Assembly: GCA_964598225.1 (NCBI GenBank)
Contig: CAZRBG010000017.1
Coordinates: 22,095-86,094 of the forward strand
Direction of reading: 5' to 3'
Length of the DNA stretch: 64,000 nucleotides
Source: SG8-4 sp964598225
Lineage (GTDB): Bacteria > Planctomycetota > Phycisphaerae > Sedimentisphaerales > Anaerobacaceae
Shown: positions 44,807 through 53,264 of the stretch, piece by piece
How the letters are laid out: each line of letters starts with the position of its first letter
Numbering within the stretch: the first letter of the stretch is position 1
Made by a program: the position numbers and the translations under genes
The notes under the pieces: model-generated
The model's database searches: none
What the model was told of the DNA's origin: nothing
What the model saw: only the letters and a program-made list of their open reading frames with translations

Positions 44807-45532
44807 CTACTGTGGGACGGGCAGGTCGATTTCGGCGAGGACTTTTTTCATGTCATCCCAGACTCTTCGGCGGTTTTCGGGGGAGTAGTTTCGTAAAAGA
44901 TAAGCGGGGTGGTATGTGGCCATTAATTTTACGGGCGGGCGGCCTATGCCGGCGATGTATTCCTGGAACCGGCCGCGGAGTTCGCCTATCGATTTGGTTG
45001 TGTTGAGCAGGGTCTTGGCCGCATGGGCGCCGAGAGCGACGATGACCTCGGGCTCGATGATTTCGATCTGTCTCTGGAGGTACGGCAGGCAGCTTGCAAT
45101 CTCGTCCGGGCGCGGGTCGCGGTTTTCCGGCGGGCGGCACTTGAGTATATTTCCTATGAAGACGTCGCTTCGCTCGAGTCCGCAGGCGGCGATAATCTTA
45201 TCGAGCAACTGGCCCGCCCTGCCGACGAAGGGACGGCCCTGGGCGTCCTCGTCGGCGCCGGGGGCCTCTCCGATGAACATTATCCGGGCGTCCGGATTGC
45301 CCTCTCCCGGCACGGCATTGGTCCGGGATGAACCCAGGCCGCACTTGCAGCACTGACGGACGTCTTCGGCGATTTTGTCGAGTTCGGCGGCTTTTTGCGC
45401 TACGGCCATTTGATCCTCCTGATTCTCTGCCTCGGGTGCCCCCGGCTCACCCCGCAGGGCGAAACCGGCGAGAAATTGATTCATTTCGAGGTGCTGGCGA
45501 ACAACCTTGCTTATGTCTACGTGATAATCCAT
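44807..45532 (-). CDS. Family-4 uracil-DNA glycosylase
   Basis: About 241 residues from the ATG at 45532 (an ATG at 45550 is also in frame). C-terminal UDG core: CKCGLGSSRTNAVPGEG (Fe-S cysteines), MFIGEAPGADEDAQGRPFVGRAGQLLDKI, NILKCRPPENRDP, and TYHPAYLLRN. The N-terminal 50 residues form an extension with no clear domain. The enzyme removes uracil from DNA for base-excision repair. Confidence 0.92.
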   Translation of the reverse strand: MDYHVDISKVVRQHLEMNQFLAGFALRGEPGAPEAENQEDQMAVAQKAAELDKIAEDVRQCCKCGLGSSRTNAVPGEGNPDARIMFIGEAPGADEDAQGRPFVGRAGQLLDKIIAACGLERSDVFIGNILKCRPPENRDPRPDEIASCLPYLQRQIEIIEPEVIVALGAHAAKTLLNTTKSIGELRGRFQEYIAGIGRPPVKLMATYHPAYLLRNYSPENRRRVWDDMKKVLAEIDLPVPQ

Positions 45533-45678
45533 TGTTTCAGATTGTAGCAATGCTGTCTGATTCTGGCAACAAGAGAAGGAAAAAGTGAAAAGGCCTGGTA
45601 GAAAACTATCTCCTTCCGTCCCTTCTTAGTTGTTGCCGACAATTAGTAAAACTGATATTGTGATGAGAATTATACAAG

Positions 45679-45695
45679 TATTAGCCGCGCTAATA
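45679..45695. promoter_or_regulatory. LysR-type palindrome before the regulator's start codon
   Basis: TATTAGCCGCGCTAATA is a perfect 7-bp dyad with a T-N11-A core, ending one base before the ATG at 45696. LysR-type regulators often bind such sites in their own promoter. Confidence 0.55.
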
Positions 45696-46589
45696 ATGCA
45701 TTTAGAAACTTTGAGGACATTCTGTGATCTGGCTGATTTGAGGAGCTTCTCGAAGACTGCCGAGAAGCATTTCCTGAGCCAGTCTGCGGTCTCGCAGCAG
45801 CTTGCCCAGTTGGAGCTGGAGCACAAGTGCCAGTTGGTCAATCGCAAGAAAAGGCCGATCGAGCTTACAAGGCAGGGCAGGCTGCTGTATCAGGCTGCTA
45901 AGGACATGCTGGAAAGGTACGAAGAGCTCAAGCATGAGCTTAGCACAATTCACAGGTCGTCTGTTAACAGGATCAACATAGCTGCGATTTTCAGTATCGG
46001 CATGCACACGTTGCCCGAATACGTCAAGAAATTCATGGTCAGCTATCCACACGTCAACGTTCATATCGAGTATCTGAGTTCCGCAGTGATCTACGAACAG
46101 GTCCTGGCCGGCGGAGTAGATATCGGGCTGGTGGCGGTCCCAAAGAGAGACAAAAGGCTCGACGTGTACGATTTCGAGGATGAACCTTTGGCCGTAGTGT
46201 GCAGTCCGAAGCACCCTCTGGCCGGCCTGTCGAGAGTGGATATTCACCGGCTTCAATACGAACGGTTCGTCGCTTTTGAAAAAGAGGTCCCGACTCGGGC
46301 ATGGATAGACGGCATCCTGGAACGTTACAGCACGGTCGTGCGGCCGGTAATGGAGTTCGATAATATAGAAACCGTCAAAAGAGCAGTGGAAATCAACGCC
46401 GGAATCAGTATACTACCCAGAACGGCCATCCACCAGGAAGTTGGTGATGGTACGCTAAAGGCCATTGCCTTTTCCAACGAAAATTTTGTCAGACCGACGG
46501 GCATAATCGTTCGTAAAGGAAAGATTTTCAGCAGGGCCGGTCGATATCTTATTGAATTGCTGCGTAAGAAATCTCAACGAGAAATATAA
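45696..46589 (+). CDS. LysR-family transcriptional regulator
   Basis: About 297 residues from the ATG at 45696, which starts with the standard LysR N-terminus (MHLETLRTFCDLADLRSFSKTAEKHFLSQSAVSQQLAQLE). The effector-binding domain spans about 90-290 (VNRINIAAIFSIGMHTLPEYV; GVDIGLVAVPKRDKRLDVYDF; IETVKRAVEINAGISILPRTA). It resembles the CysB/CbbR branch but the effector is unknown. A longer start at 45630 is possible but less likely. It is followed 12 bp later by a HAD gene. Confidence 0.9.
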   Translation: MHLETLRTFCDLADLRSFSKTAEKHFLSQSAVSQQLAQLELEHKCQLVNRKKRPIELTRQGRLLYQAAKDMLERYEELKHELSTIHRSSVNRINIAAIFSIGMHTLPEYVKKFMVSYPHVNVHIEYLSSAVIYEQVLAGGVDIGLVAVPKRDKRLDVYDFEDEPLAVVCSPKHPLAGLSRVDIHRLQYERFVAFEKEVPTRAWIDGILERYSTVVRPVMEFDNIETVKRAVEINAGISILPRTAIHQEVGDGTLKAIAFSNENFVRPTGIIVRKGKIFSRAGRYLIELLRKKSQREI

Positions 46590-46600
46590 AACGAAGTAAA

Positions 46601-47185
46601 ATGGCAATCAAAGCTGCATTGTTTGATCTGGACGGCACAATCACACAGCCCTATTTCGACTTTGACGCGATCCGAGAAGAGATAGGGCTGCCCAGAAACT
46701 CCGGACCACTGCTGGAGCAGATGGAGGGGATGGCGCCCCGGGAGCGCAAGGCGGCTGAGAAGATATTACATTATCACGAAGAAAGAGCCGTCACAGAGTC
46801 CCGTTTGAATCCCGGCGCCGAACAAACCCTTTCCGAGCTTCGTAATTCCGGTATTCCTATAGGGATATTGACAAGGAACCAGCGAGAGAATGCTCTTGCG
46901 ATTGCCCAAATCCACAATCTGAGGTTCGATGCAATCATCGGGCGTGAAGACGGGCCGGTTAAACCGGATGCTTTCGGAGTCCTGCACTTGTGCAGACGTT
47001 TTGGTGTACAGCCGCACGAGACACTGCTTGTTGGCGATTACCTCTTTGATATGCTCAGTGCAAAGGCCGCCGGCGCAATTGCAGTGCTTTTAACCAACCA
47101 AGTTCGTTCAAAAGAGTATGCCGACTATTATATCGAAAACATCGCAGAGGTGCTCGAAATAATAGCAAACCACAATAGCGGATAA
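46601..47185 (+). CDS. HAD-superfamily phosphatase (phosphoglycolate-phosphatase-like)
   Basis: 194 residues with HAD motifs: DLDGTIT (Asp nucleophile), IGILTRN, the Lys of GPVKPDAFG, and GDYLFDMLSAKAAG. The cap is small. It could hydrolyse phosphoglycolate or another sugar phosphate. It follows the LysR gene closely. Confidence 0.85.
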   Translation: MAIKAALFDLDGTITQPYFDFDAIREEIGLPRNSGPLLEQMEGMAPRERKAAEKILHYHEERAVTESRLNPGAEQTLSELRNSGIPIGILTRNQRENALAIAQIHNLRFDAIIGREDGPVKPDAFGVLHLCRRFGVQPHETLLVGDYLFDMLSAKAAGAIAVLLTNQVRSKEYADYYIENIAEVLEIIANHNSG

Positions 47186-47213
47186 TTCGTATTACTTAAA
47201 GGAAGGTTGTGTA

Positions 47214-48092
47214 ATGAAAACTAACGTTTCCCTAATATTTACATCTTTAGTACTGGCTGTCTCTCAATGGGCGTGCTCTCATGTTTCGGGGCAAGAGCAA
47301 GAATGCAGCAAGTCGCGAGTTGACGCGGTTCTGGAACGGCTAAACAAAAAGACTAAGGAACTTACGTCTTATGAGTGCCGGATTGAGGTCAAAGACTTAC
47401 AGCCCCTGCTCGACTCGCAGACAATTCGCAAGGGAGACTTATATTACCTGAGGAAAGACGGCATGTCCGCCCTGAGGATCAATTTCGATACAGTCAAGAT
47501 AGAGGATGCGAAGGAGCAGAAGGCAGTCGAGCAGTTGATCGTTGCGGACGGAACGTGGCTGGACTACTCCGAGCAGGAACTCAAGGGAGTATGGCTTGCC
47601 CATATCGACCATCAGCTAAAGGAGGTGAAGTATTACCAATTGGCTGATCCCGCCGATCCCAACGAGCCGACGGATTTATTCGAGTTAGCCGGCCGGGAGT
47701 TGCCAATGCTTGGATTTGCGGAGACAGAGGAACTCAAGAACCAGTTTGAAGTTGAACTCGTAGAGCAAAACAAGGGAGAGTCGGATGGATTTATTCAAGT
47801 AAAACTGAAGGTTAAGCCGAATTCCGTTTATAAGGACGATTTTGTTTCGATAGACTTTTGGATAGACGAAAAATCGGGTCTGCCGGCCAAGGTGCGTGCC
47901 ATCAAGACCGAACCGGAACCTCCCTACGGTGATATTCAGGAGATAAAATTCCTAAAGTCGAAAGTCAACGGAGATATTAGCCGAAAAACTTTTGAATTCA
48001 AAATTCCAAAGGATTTTAGCCGGCCGGAGATAATTCCGCTGAAGAAAGAGGCTAAACGGGGGCAAGATGGTTTCGAGAATATTGAGCGATGA
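47214..48092 (+). CDS. Exported LolA-like protein (DUF1571 type)
   Basis: 292 residues. Signal peptide (VSLIFTSLVLAVSQWACSHVSG; a Cys at the cleavage region could make it a lipoprotein). The mature part has the concave beta-sheet pattern of LolA/DUF1571: SYECRIEVKDLQPLLDSQTIRKGDLYYLRK, VDGTWLDY-type strands and FVSIDFWIDEKSGLPAKVRA. Possibly a lipid or lipoprotein carrier. Its 3' end overlaps the next gene by 26 bases. Confidence 0.75.
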   Translation: MKTNVSLIFTSLVLAVSQWACSHVSGQEQECSKSRVDAVLERLNKKTKELTSYECRIEVKDLQPLLDSQTIRKGDLYYLRKDGMSALRINFDTVKIEDAKEQKAVEQLIVADGTWLDYSEQELKGVWLAHIDHQLKEVKYYQLADPADPNEPTDLFELAGRELPMLGFAETEELKNQFEVELVEQNKGESDGFIQVKLKVKPNSVYKDDFVSIDFWIDEKSGLPAKVRAIKTEPEPPYGDIQEIKFLKSKVNGDISRKTFEFKIPKDFSRPEIIPLKKEAKRGQDGFENIER

Positions 48093-49611
48093 CGATTTTA
48101 GGAACCTAATATCGAATCGCGCCAGAACACTGCTCGGTCTTGCCAGGCACATCTCGCAGTGCCGTTCGAAGGATGAAATCCTGACTCGGCCGCTCATGGG
48201 CGAGTTGCTCTCCCAATCCACGCAAATCGAGGAGTTCCTTGATGCATACGGCGCGGGCGACAACTGCCGGTGGTGTGCTCTCAGATCGCTGACTGCTGCG
48301 GCGAAACACTTTTCTGACGCCAGCTATGAGTTGCTTCATATCCGATACGGACTGCCCGGATACCACCTGTTGTCAATCGGACAGGACTTCCTCAAAGCCA
48401 CCAAGGAGACTCTCGAATTTACCGCAGATGTACTGATGGAAGTAGCCGACAAGATGATCAAAAAGGCCTCCGATCTCGACCTTCCCATGCCGCAACAAAT
48501 TCGGCTGCAGGAGTTGAGCTGCCCCGAAGAACTGCCGGATGCCCGTCTGAAGCGCGACTGTGAGACTCGCAGGGTAGAAACAGTATCGGAATCGGCAACG
48601 CGGCTGGCCACCGCCTTTCTGCACTTAGCTGTCGAAAGCAAGTACGTTCGCGCGGCGAGCCAGGCCAAACCTAAGGAGTATGTCGCGTACGCTGCCGACT
48701 CATTGGGAGAGGAGAAGCTGCGAAGTCTGGAATTGCAGTTCCACAATCTTCAGGCCCTTTATGATACCTATGTTTCGGGCACCGAGGCCGAACAGCTCGA
48801 TACCGACCTGCCGGTGCTGAGGGGGCACATAAGCGTCGTTTTTCACCTCCTCCGAACCGCTACCCTTTTCGGGCACCATTATGAACGGCATGTGAAAAAG
48901 CAGATCTGTGGTTCACAATGCCAACAACGGCCTTTAGTACAAACAGAAGCACTGCTTAACGTGCTGATGAAGTACTCGGTGACTCATATAAACCTTTATA
49001 TAGGTTGTGCCGAGCAGTTATGCCATGAGATGCTAAAGCGATATGCCGAAGTCGGACAAATTGAGGTGCAAGTGCCGCCGTATCGCGGCTTCCATGTTCG
49101 CCCGTCCACACTAATCTCGAAGCTCGCTCTCCATTATGGAAGCGAGCTTAAGATGGAGCTGGGTAACGAAGTATACGATGCCAGCTCTCCTCTGGATCTG
49201 TTCCGCGCGAACGAAAAGATCAACGCAAAAAAGAGACGGTGGCTGGCTGCCGAGATAGTTCGTCTCGGACTGGTTCAGGAGGGTTGGGGCCAGAAGGACA
49301 CCAAGATAGTTGTCAGAGACGTCGTGCTGTCATTGGCCGGACGCAGCAAGCTGATACTCTACGAACAACCTCTGAAGTTGCCGGAGCGACCGGCCCAGAA
49401 GGAAGGAAAGCTGCTGGAAAAAGTAATTGACGAGATGGCCCGTCTTCTGGCTATGGGAAAAATCGACGTTGACGCTCAGTTGAAGGCTAAATTCATCGGC
49501 GATAAAAGAGTTCTTGAGGCGATCAAACTCCTTGCAGATTCAGGATACGGCGAAGACAAGTTCGGCAATAATGTCGCCCTGCCCGAAGAGCTTGCATACC
49601 TGCGTCGATAA
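48067..49611 (+). CDS. Unknown protein with an internal HPr-like domain
   Basis: 514 residues, cytosolic in appearance. The first 330 residues are helical and include many Leu- and Ala-rich helices with no family I recognise. About residues 331-420 resemble HPr: GFHVRPSTLISKLALHYGSE, with His343 in the position of the phosphorylated His15 of HPr and the Arg-Pro that follow, then a later SSPLDLFRAN loop. A C-terminal 95 residues complete it. A regulatory phospho-carrier role is inferred from the retained His. It overlaps the DUF1571 gene. Confidence 0.6.
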   Translation: MVSRILSDDDFRNLISNRARTLLGLARHISQCRSKDEILTRPLMGELLSQSTQIEEFLDAYGAGDNCRWCALRSLTAAAKHFSDASYELLHIRYGLPGYHLLSIGQDFLKATKETLEFTADVLMEVADKMIKKASDLDLPMPQQIRLQELSCPEELPDARLKRDCETRRVETVSESATRLATAFLHLAVESKYVRAASQAKPKEYVAYAADSLGEEKLRSLELQFHNLQALYDTYVSGTEAEQLDTDLPVLRGHISVVFHLLRTATLFGHHYERHVKKQICGSQCQQRPLVQTEALLNVLMKYSVTHINLYIGCAEQLCHEMLKRYAEVGQIEVQVPPYRGFHVRPSTLISKLALHYGSELKMELGNEVYDASSPLDLFRANEKINAKKRRWLAAEIVRLGLVQEGWGQKDTKIVVRDVVLSLAGRSKLILYEQPLKLPERPAQKEGKLLEKVIDEMARLLAMGKIDVDAQLKAKFIGDKRVLEAIKLLADSGYGEDKFGNNVALPEELAYLRR

Positions 49612-49761
49612 GAAACCAGCGGTATTCGCAAGCCAAAAAAATCTTGATTTTATTTGCAAAAACGGCATTTTTCTTTGACAAACCCTTCTGTCGGCGTTAA
49701 CTTTCCGATTGATTTTAACCTGCTCTTACATTCTCTAATTTGCAAAGTGGAGGTTATTTTG

Positions 49762-49935
49762 ATGCAAGAATATGAAGACTTAAAAGTGCTGGTTGCTGAA
49801 ATCGAAGCCGATATAAACAAAGCCGAAGGTGGAAACAAAGCGGCGGGAACGCGTGTCCGCAAGCAGATGCAGAAGATTAAACAAGCTGCACAACTTGTGC
49901 GCAATTCCATCCTTGAGATCAGATCAGCCCAGTAA
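49762..49935 (+). CDS. Hc1-like histone H1 mini-protein
   Basis: 57 residues from the ATG at 49762, with GTGGAGGT eight bases upstream. KVLVAEIEADINKAEGGNKAAGTRVRKQMQKIK resembles the N-terminal helical domain of Chlamydia Hc1 (ERGNKAAAQRVR), but it lacks the Lys/Ala-rich C-terminal tail. Probably a small nucleoid-associated DNA-binding protein. The in-frame start at 49654 would add a hydrophobic, unlikely N-terminus. Confidence 0.75.
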   Translation: MQEYEDLKVLVAEIEADINKAEGGNKAAGTRVRKQMQKIKQAAQLVRNSILEIRSAQ

Positions 49936-50086
49936 GCTCCCACCATACGTAACACAGTTCTTGCAGGCTGCTCTTAGTACACAGCCTGTTCGGGAGATTC
50001 ACCAAGTGCATTTGTACCGGAAATAAGATACAGCGTGTATGCTGTTAAGCAGTTCGGATGCACAATATGCCGTAGAGGGACCGGGG

Positions 50087-50575
50087 ATGCCTCCACCATT
50101 ATTATTCGACTTGTCGAAAATAGACCTTACTGCCGAACCCGTTTACAACAGGCAAGCCGTTGAAGAAGCCAATCCTCAGCGGTTCGAGATGCAGCAGCTT
50201 GACGGTATCCTTTGGTTTGATCGGGCAAAAGCGCAGATACTGGGTTACAAAGATGTCACCGACAAAGAGTTCTGGGTTCGGGGCCACATTCCGGGCCGGC
50301 CCCTGATGCCCGGCGTAATCATGATCGAAGCCGCTGCTCAACTGTCGAGCTTCTTTGTCAAAAAGATATACGAGGAACAGGGATTCGTTGGATTTTCAGG
50401 CATAGAGTCGGCGAAATTCCGTTCTGTTGTCGAGCCGGGACAGAGATTATACCTGCTCGGACAAATCACAAACTACAAGAAAAAGAAACGAACTACGCGT
50501 GTTACCATGCAAGTCCAGGGAATGGTCGACGATATCATGGTATTCGAGACAATAGTTTCCGGCATGCGCGTCTAA
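50087..50575 (+). CDS. FabZ-like 3-hydroxyacyl-ACP dehydratase (hotdog fold)
   Basis: About 162 residues from the ATG at 50087 (AGAGGGA lies six bases upstream; a start at 50039 is also open). The FabZ motif is present: FWVRGHIPGRPLMPGVIMIEAAAQ with His and Glu as the catalytic pair. Ahead of it is a 50-residue N-terminal extension typical of this planctomycete type. It probably dehydrates 3-hydroxyacyl-ACP, in fatty-acid or specialised lipid synthesis. Confidence 0.8.
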   Translation: MPPPLLFDLSKIDLTAEPVYNRQAVEEANPQRFEMQQLDGILWFDRAKAQILGYKDVTDKEFWVRGHIPGRPLMPGVIMIEAAAQLSSFFVKKIYEEQGFVGFSGIESAKFRSVVEPGQRLYLLGQITNYKKKKRTTRVTMQVQGMVDDIMVFETIVSGMRV

Positions 50576-50650
50576 TTCCTGCAGCGCACCGCGTTCTGTA
50601 TTTCGGGTTCTGCGTCCATCGCTGAACGCAGAACGCCGCAGGCAGCACGT

Positions 50651-51322
50651 TTATAATGATCTGAGTCTGCGCAACCAACTGACAAGACATGAGCCGATGC
50701 CGCCAAGCAGAAGAGCGCCCGGAGCCGGAATAGTCTGAGGTGGCGAAGTACCCGAGTTGTCGTCGCCCCAACCGGAACCGGGATTGGTGTCCCAGCCGTC
50801 GTCGCCTGAGCCGGTATCCCAATCATCGTCGCCGGGATCAAACCCCCAATCATCATCGGGATCGTAACCCGATCCATCGTCGCCGGGATCATAACCTGAA
50901 CCGTTATCTCCGGAGCCGTCACCCGATCCGTTATCACCGGTACCGCCGGATCCTGAGTCCCAGTCGCCGGAGCCCGAATCCCAATCGTCATCGCCGGAGC
51001 CGGGATCCCAGGGGTACCAATAATCATCGTCGGAGTCACCGTTGCCCGCGTCCTCGTCGGAGCCGGATTCCGAACCGCTGGTGCTCCGACGATAGCGTTT
51101 TTTGCCCTTGTCTTGATCCCAACCGCATACGTCATCTAAGAACCAATATAGCCATTCCTTGAGAAAGAATTCTGAATCATCCGAATCATCTTTGACGATA
51201 TCAGTCCCGGTTGAGTCGGACTGAGTCGCGCCCGATAGTGTTAAGGTCGGATTCGCCTTAACGACCGGACTCAGACCAAAGCATATCATTAATGTAATAC
51301 AGACTATAAAGAATCTTTTCAT
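50651..51322 (-). CDS. Acidic repeat protein with PEP-CTERM sorting signal
   Basis: About 223 residues from the ATG at 51322. Signal peptide (FFIVCITLMICFGLSPVVKA), then a long Asp/Gly/Ser-rich low-complexity region (about 85-190: units such as GDDDWDSGSGDWDSGSG), then a C-terminal PEP-CTERM signal IPAPGALLLGGIGSCLVSWLRRLR. The protein should be exported, processed by an exosortase-type system and may bind calcium or cations. The DNA of the repeat region is also strongly repetitive. Confidence 0.8.
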   Translation of the reverse strand: MKRFFIVCITLMICFGLSPVVKANPTLTLSGATQSDSTGTDIVKDDSDDSEFFLKEWLYWFLDDVCGWDQDKGKKRYRRSTSGSESGSDEDAGNGDSDDDYWYPWDPGSGDDDWDSGSGDWDSGSGGTGDNGSGDGSGDNGSGYDPGDDGSGYDPDDDWGFDPGDDDWDTGSGDDGWDTNPGSGWGDDNSGTSPPQTIPAPGALLLGGIGSCLVSWLRRLRSL

Positions 51323-51731
51323 CTTCGCCACCCCTCATGTATTGGTTCGAATAAGGTGCAATGCAAAATCGCTATACAACTAAATAAGCAGCTACCCGCA
51401 TCGAATACAGGAAAGTTTCGCTCATCCCTACTTCTATTTATTGCCTCCCGGCGATTATCAATATTTTATCACTTTAGCTCCTTCGAGTCAAGAATTAAAA
51501 GCTCCTGCTACACGAGGGATTGAAATAAATTAAGGAGTGCCCCGTCAAATGCTCTAAACAAGAATCTTTTAGGACGTAACCGCTGGTTAGATGTGCAAAT
51601 TGGATACAACCGCAACAACTTTTTTTGGCAGAAACAGACCGGGGACAGCACTTTTCAGCTTCAACTAATCCGCTACAGTGACATCTGTTCGATTTGTTGC
51701 AATTAACGCCGGTTTCCTGCAATCACAGGCA
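51323..51731. other. Gap with a cysteine-rich frame of doubtful reality
   Basis: Contains a minus-strand frame at 51495-51722 starting with TTG, which gives 75 residues with 11 cysteines (CNKSNRCHC, KCCPRS, SCCGC). It lies 10 bp after the cytochrome-like gene on the same strand. No good ribosome site is seen. The stretch ACCGGGGACAGCACTTTT inside it resembles sequence that recurs near transposase genes in other bacteria. Confidence 0.3.
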
Positions 51732-52523
51732 TTAATTCTCTGAAGCACCGGGATTTTCGGAGGCCAGCGGCTGGATAAGCATCTCTCGAACGTTCAGTCC
51801 ATAAGATGCCGAGTCTGGGTGCTTCGCGATATAGAGTCCGATCTTTCCTTTTGTGGAACCGGCGGCACGGACGACTCCGATTTCCTCGCTGTTAAGCCAA
51901 ATCCGGATGCGCTCGCCCTCGGAGGCCACCTTCAAAGGCTTGCTGATATTGTGCGTACCGTGGCAGTCGGTGCAGACAGAATCCTCTGACACGTTGCGGC
52001 CGTTCGGACGCATCCTTCCGGCCCACCTTCTCAGAAACGACTTCACAGCGTTCGGGTTGCTGTGATCCTCGATGGAGAATAGTTGCCCCTCTTCTCCAAT
52101 TGTATGGCAACGCGAACACATGCGGCGCACTTCCGAACGGCTAAACAGAAGGTCGGGTTTAGTCATCAGCATCTCATCGTGCACATGCTCGGTGGAAGCG
52201 CCATGACAAACGTCACATGTAATGTCAGGGGGCAGGTGGTCGGTGACTTCCATGAGCCATTCCTTGTCGGCGGGCGCCATTCCGAACTGGCACGTGTACG
52301 AAGCACGTGCCGCATTCTCGACTTCGTAAACCGTCGACAATCCGGGCACAGAGGCCGTGATGGCAGGATTGGCAAGGATGCACTGGATTGTAAGCCGGGC
52401 CAGGTCGTTTTCTTTCTTGCTGCCGACACCCATGACCGGGAACTTGACCTTGCCGTAAGTATCATTGAAAACACTGCCGCCGAAGAAGGGCTTGATCGTT
52501 ACGACCCCGACATCTTTTTCCAA
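51732..52523 (-). pseudogene. Chimeric frame: aldo/keto-reductase C-terminus, three c-haem motifs, DUF1080-like tail
   Basis: 263 codons, possibly a degraded gene. Residues 1-85 match the C-terminal third of an aldo/keto reductase (EKDVGVVTIKPFFGG; QCILANPAITASVPGLSTVYEVENAARAS), but the barrel with the catalytic Tyr is absent. Residues 100-200 hold three CxxCH motifs (CDVCHG, CSRCHT, CTDCHG). The end (GERIRIWLNSEEIGVVRA; GKIGLYIAKHPDS) resembles the 3-keto-disaccharide hydrolase DUF1080. There is no signal peptide for haem attachment and the start is a TTG; the frame stays open to 52649 with no better start. A truncated fusion is the simplest reading. Confidence 0.6.
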
Positions 52524-52782
52524 AACGACCTTGAAGATACTCTGCGTCTGGTCGGCGCCATGTCCCGGATTGACTTCCCGGGTGTTTTCCGCCGTTGGAA
52601 CCTCGCCCTTGACTTTGGTTTTCGCACTGCAGGGGAATACGTGAAAAAGTCAACCTATTTCTCCGACCTTGCGACAAGTTCGTCCGATAACGTGACCATC
52701 CGACTAAAGTATCCGGTTTCACGGGTCGATAATACCCAAAAGGGGGAAAAACATTGGGGAAAGTACGTATTCTTGGCCGCGA

Positions 52783-53256
52783 ATGAAGAGAGTGCCGCGA
52801 AAAATAAAAAGACCGGGTTTGTCGGTGGCTGAATTAATGATAGTGGTCGCTGTGCTGGGAATACTGGCAGCGATTGTCGTGCCACAATTTCAGTCATATT
52901 CGACCGAGGCCAAAAAAGCCGTTGCCAAGGACGCTCTGCGCATGTTGCGTAGCGCCATCGAGCTATACACCGCTCAGCACAGTGGAATACCGCCTGGATA
53001 CGAGGACGACGACCCGACGGCCGCGCCGACCAGCGCCAATTTCCTTGAACAACTCGCAGGCAACCAGGATTATCTGGCCAAAGTACCCGAGAATCCCTTC
53101 AATAACCTTCAATCCATAAGAATGATCGGAAACAGCGAGTCTTTTCCCTCCGGAGCGGTGGACGGCTACGGCTGGGTATATCAGGCGGCAACGAAAACGA
53201 TCCGGCTCAACTGGCCGGGCGCCGACTCAAGCGGGCTTCGCTATTTCGAGTATTGA
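52783..53256 (+). CDS. Type IV pilin/GspG-like pseudopilin
   Basis: 157 residues. Prepilin leader KRVPRKIKRPG then LSVAELMIVVAVLGILAAIVVPQF, with Gly at -1 and Glu5; the mature protein continues YSTEAKKAVAKDALRMLRSAIELY and a C-terminal GYGWVYQAATKTIRLNWPGA, as in major pseudopilins of the GspG type. It is probably part of a type II secretion-like assembly whose other genes lie outside the window. The gene diverges from the chimeric frame at 51732-52523; the 259 bp between them hold no other gene. Confidence 0.88.
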   Translation: MKRVPRKIKRPGLSVAELMIVVAVLGILAAIVVPQFQSYSTEAKKAVAKDALRMLRSAIELYTAQHSGIPPGYEDDDPTAAPTSANFLEQLAGNQDYLAKVPENPFNNLQSIRMIGNSESFPSGAVDGYGWVYQAATKTIRLNWPGADSSGLRYFEY

Positions 53257-53264
53257 CATTTCGT

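Noticed and set aside
50740..51162. Plus-strand Arg/Pro-rich frame opposite the acidic PEP-CTERM gene
   Set aside because: It is the antisense of the Asp/Gly/Ser repeats and has no start signal.
52083..52832. 249-codon plus-strand frame upstream of the pseudopilin
   Set aside because: It lies antisense to the haem-motif frame and overlaps the pseudopilin start; no recognisable protein.
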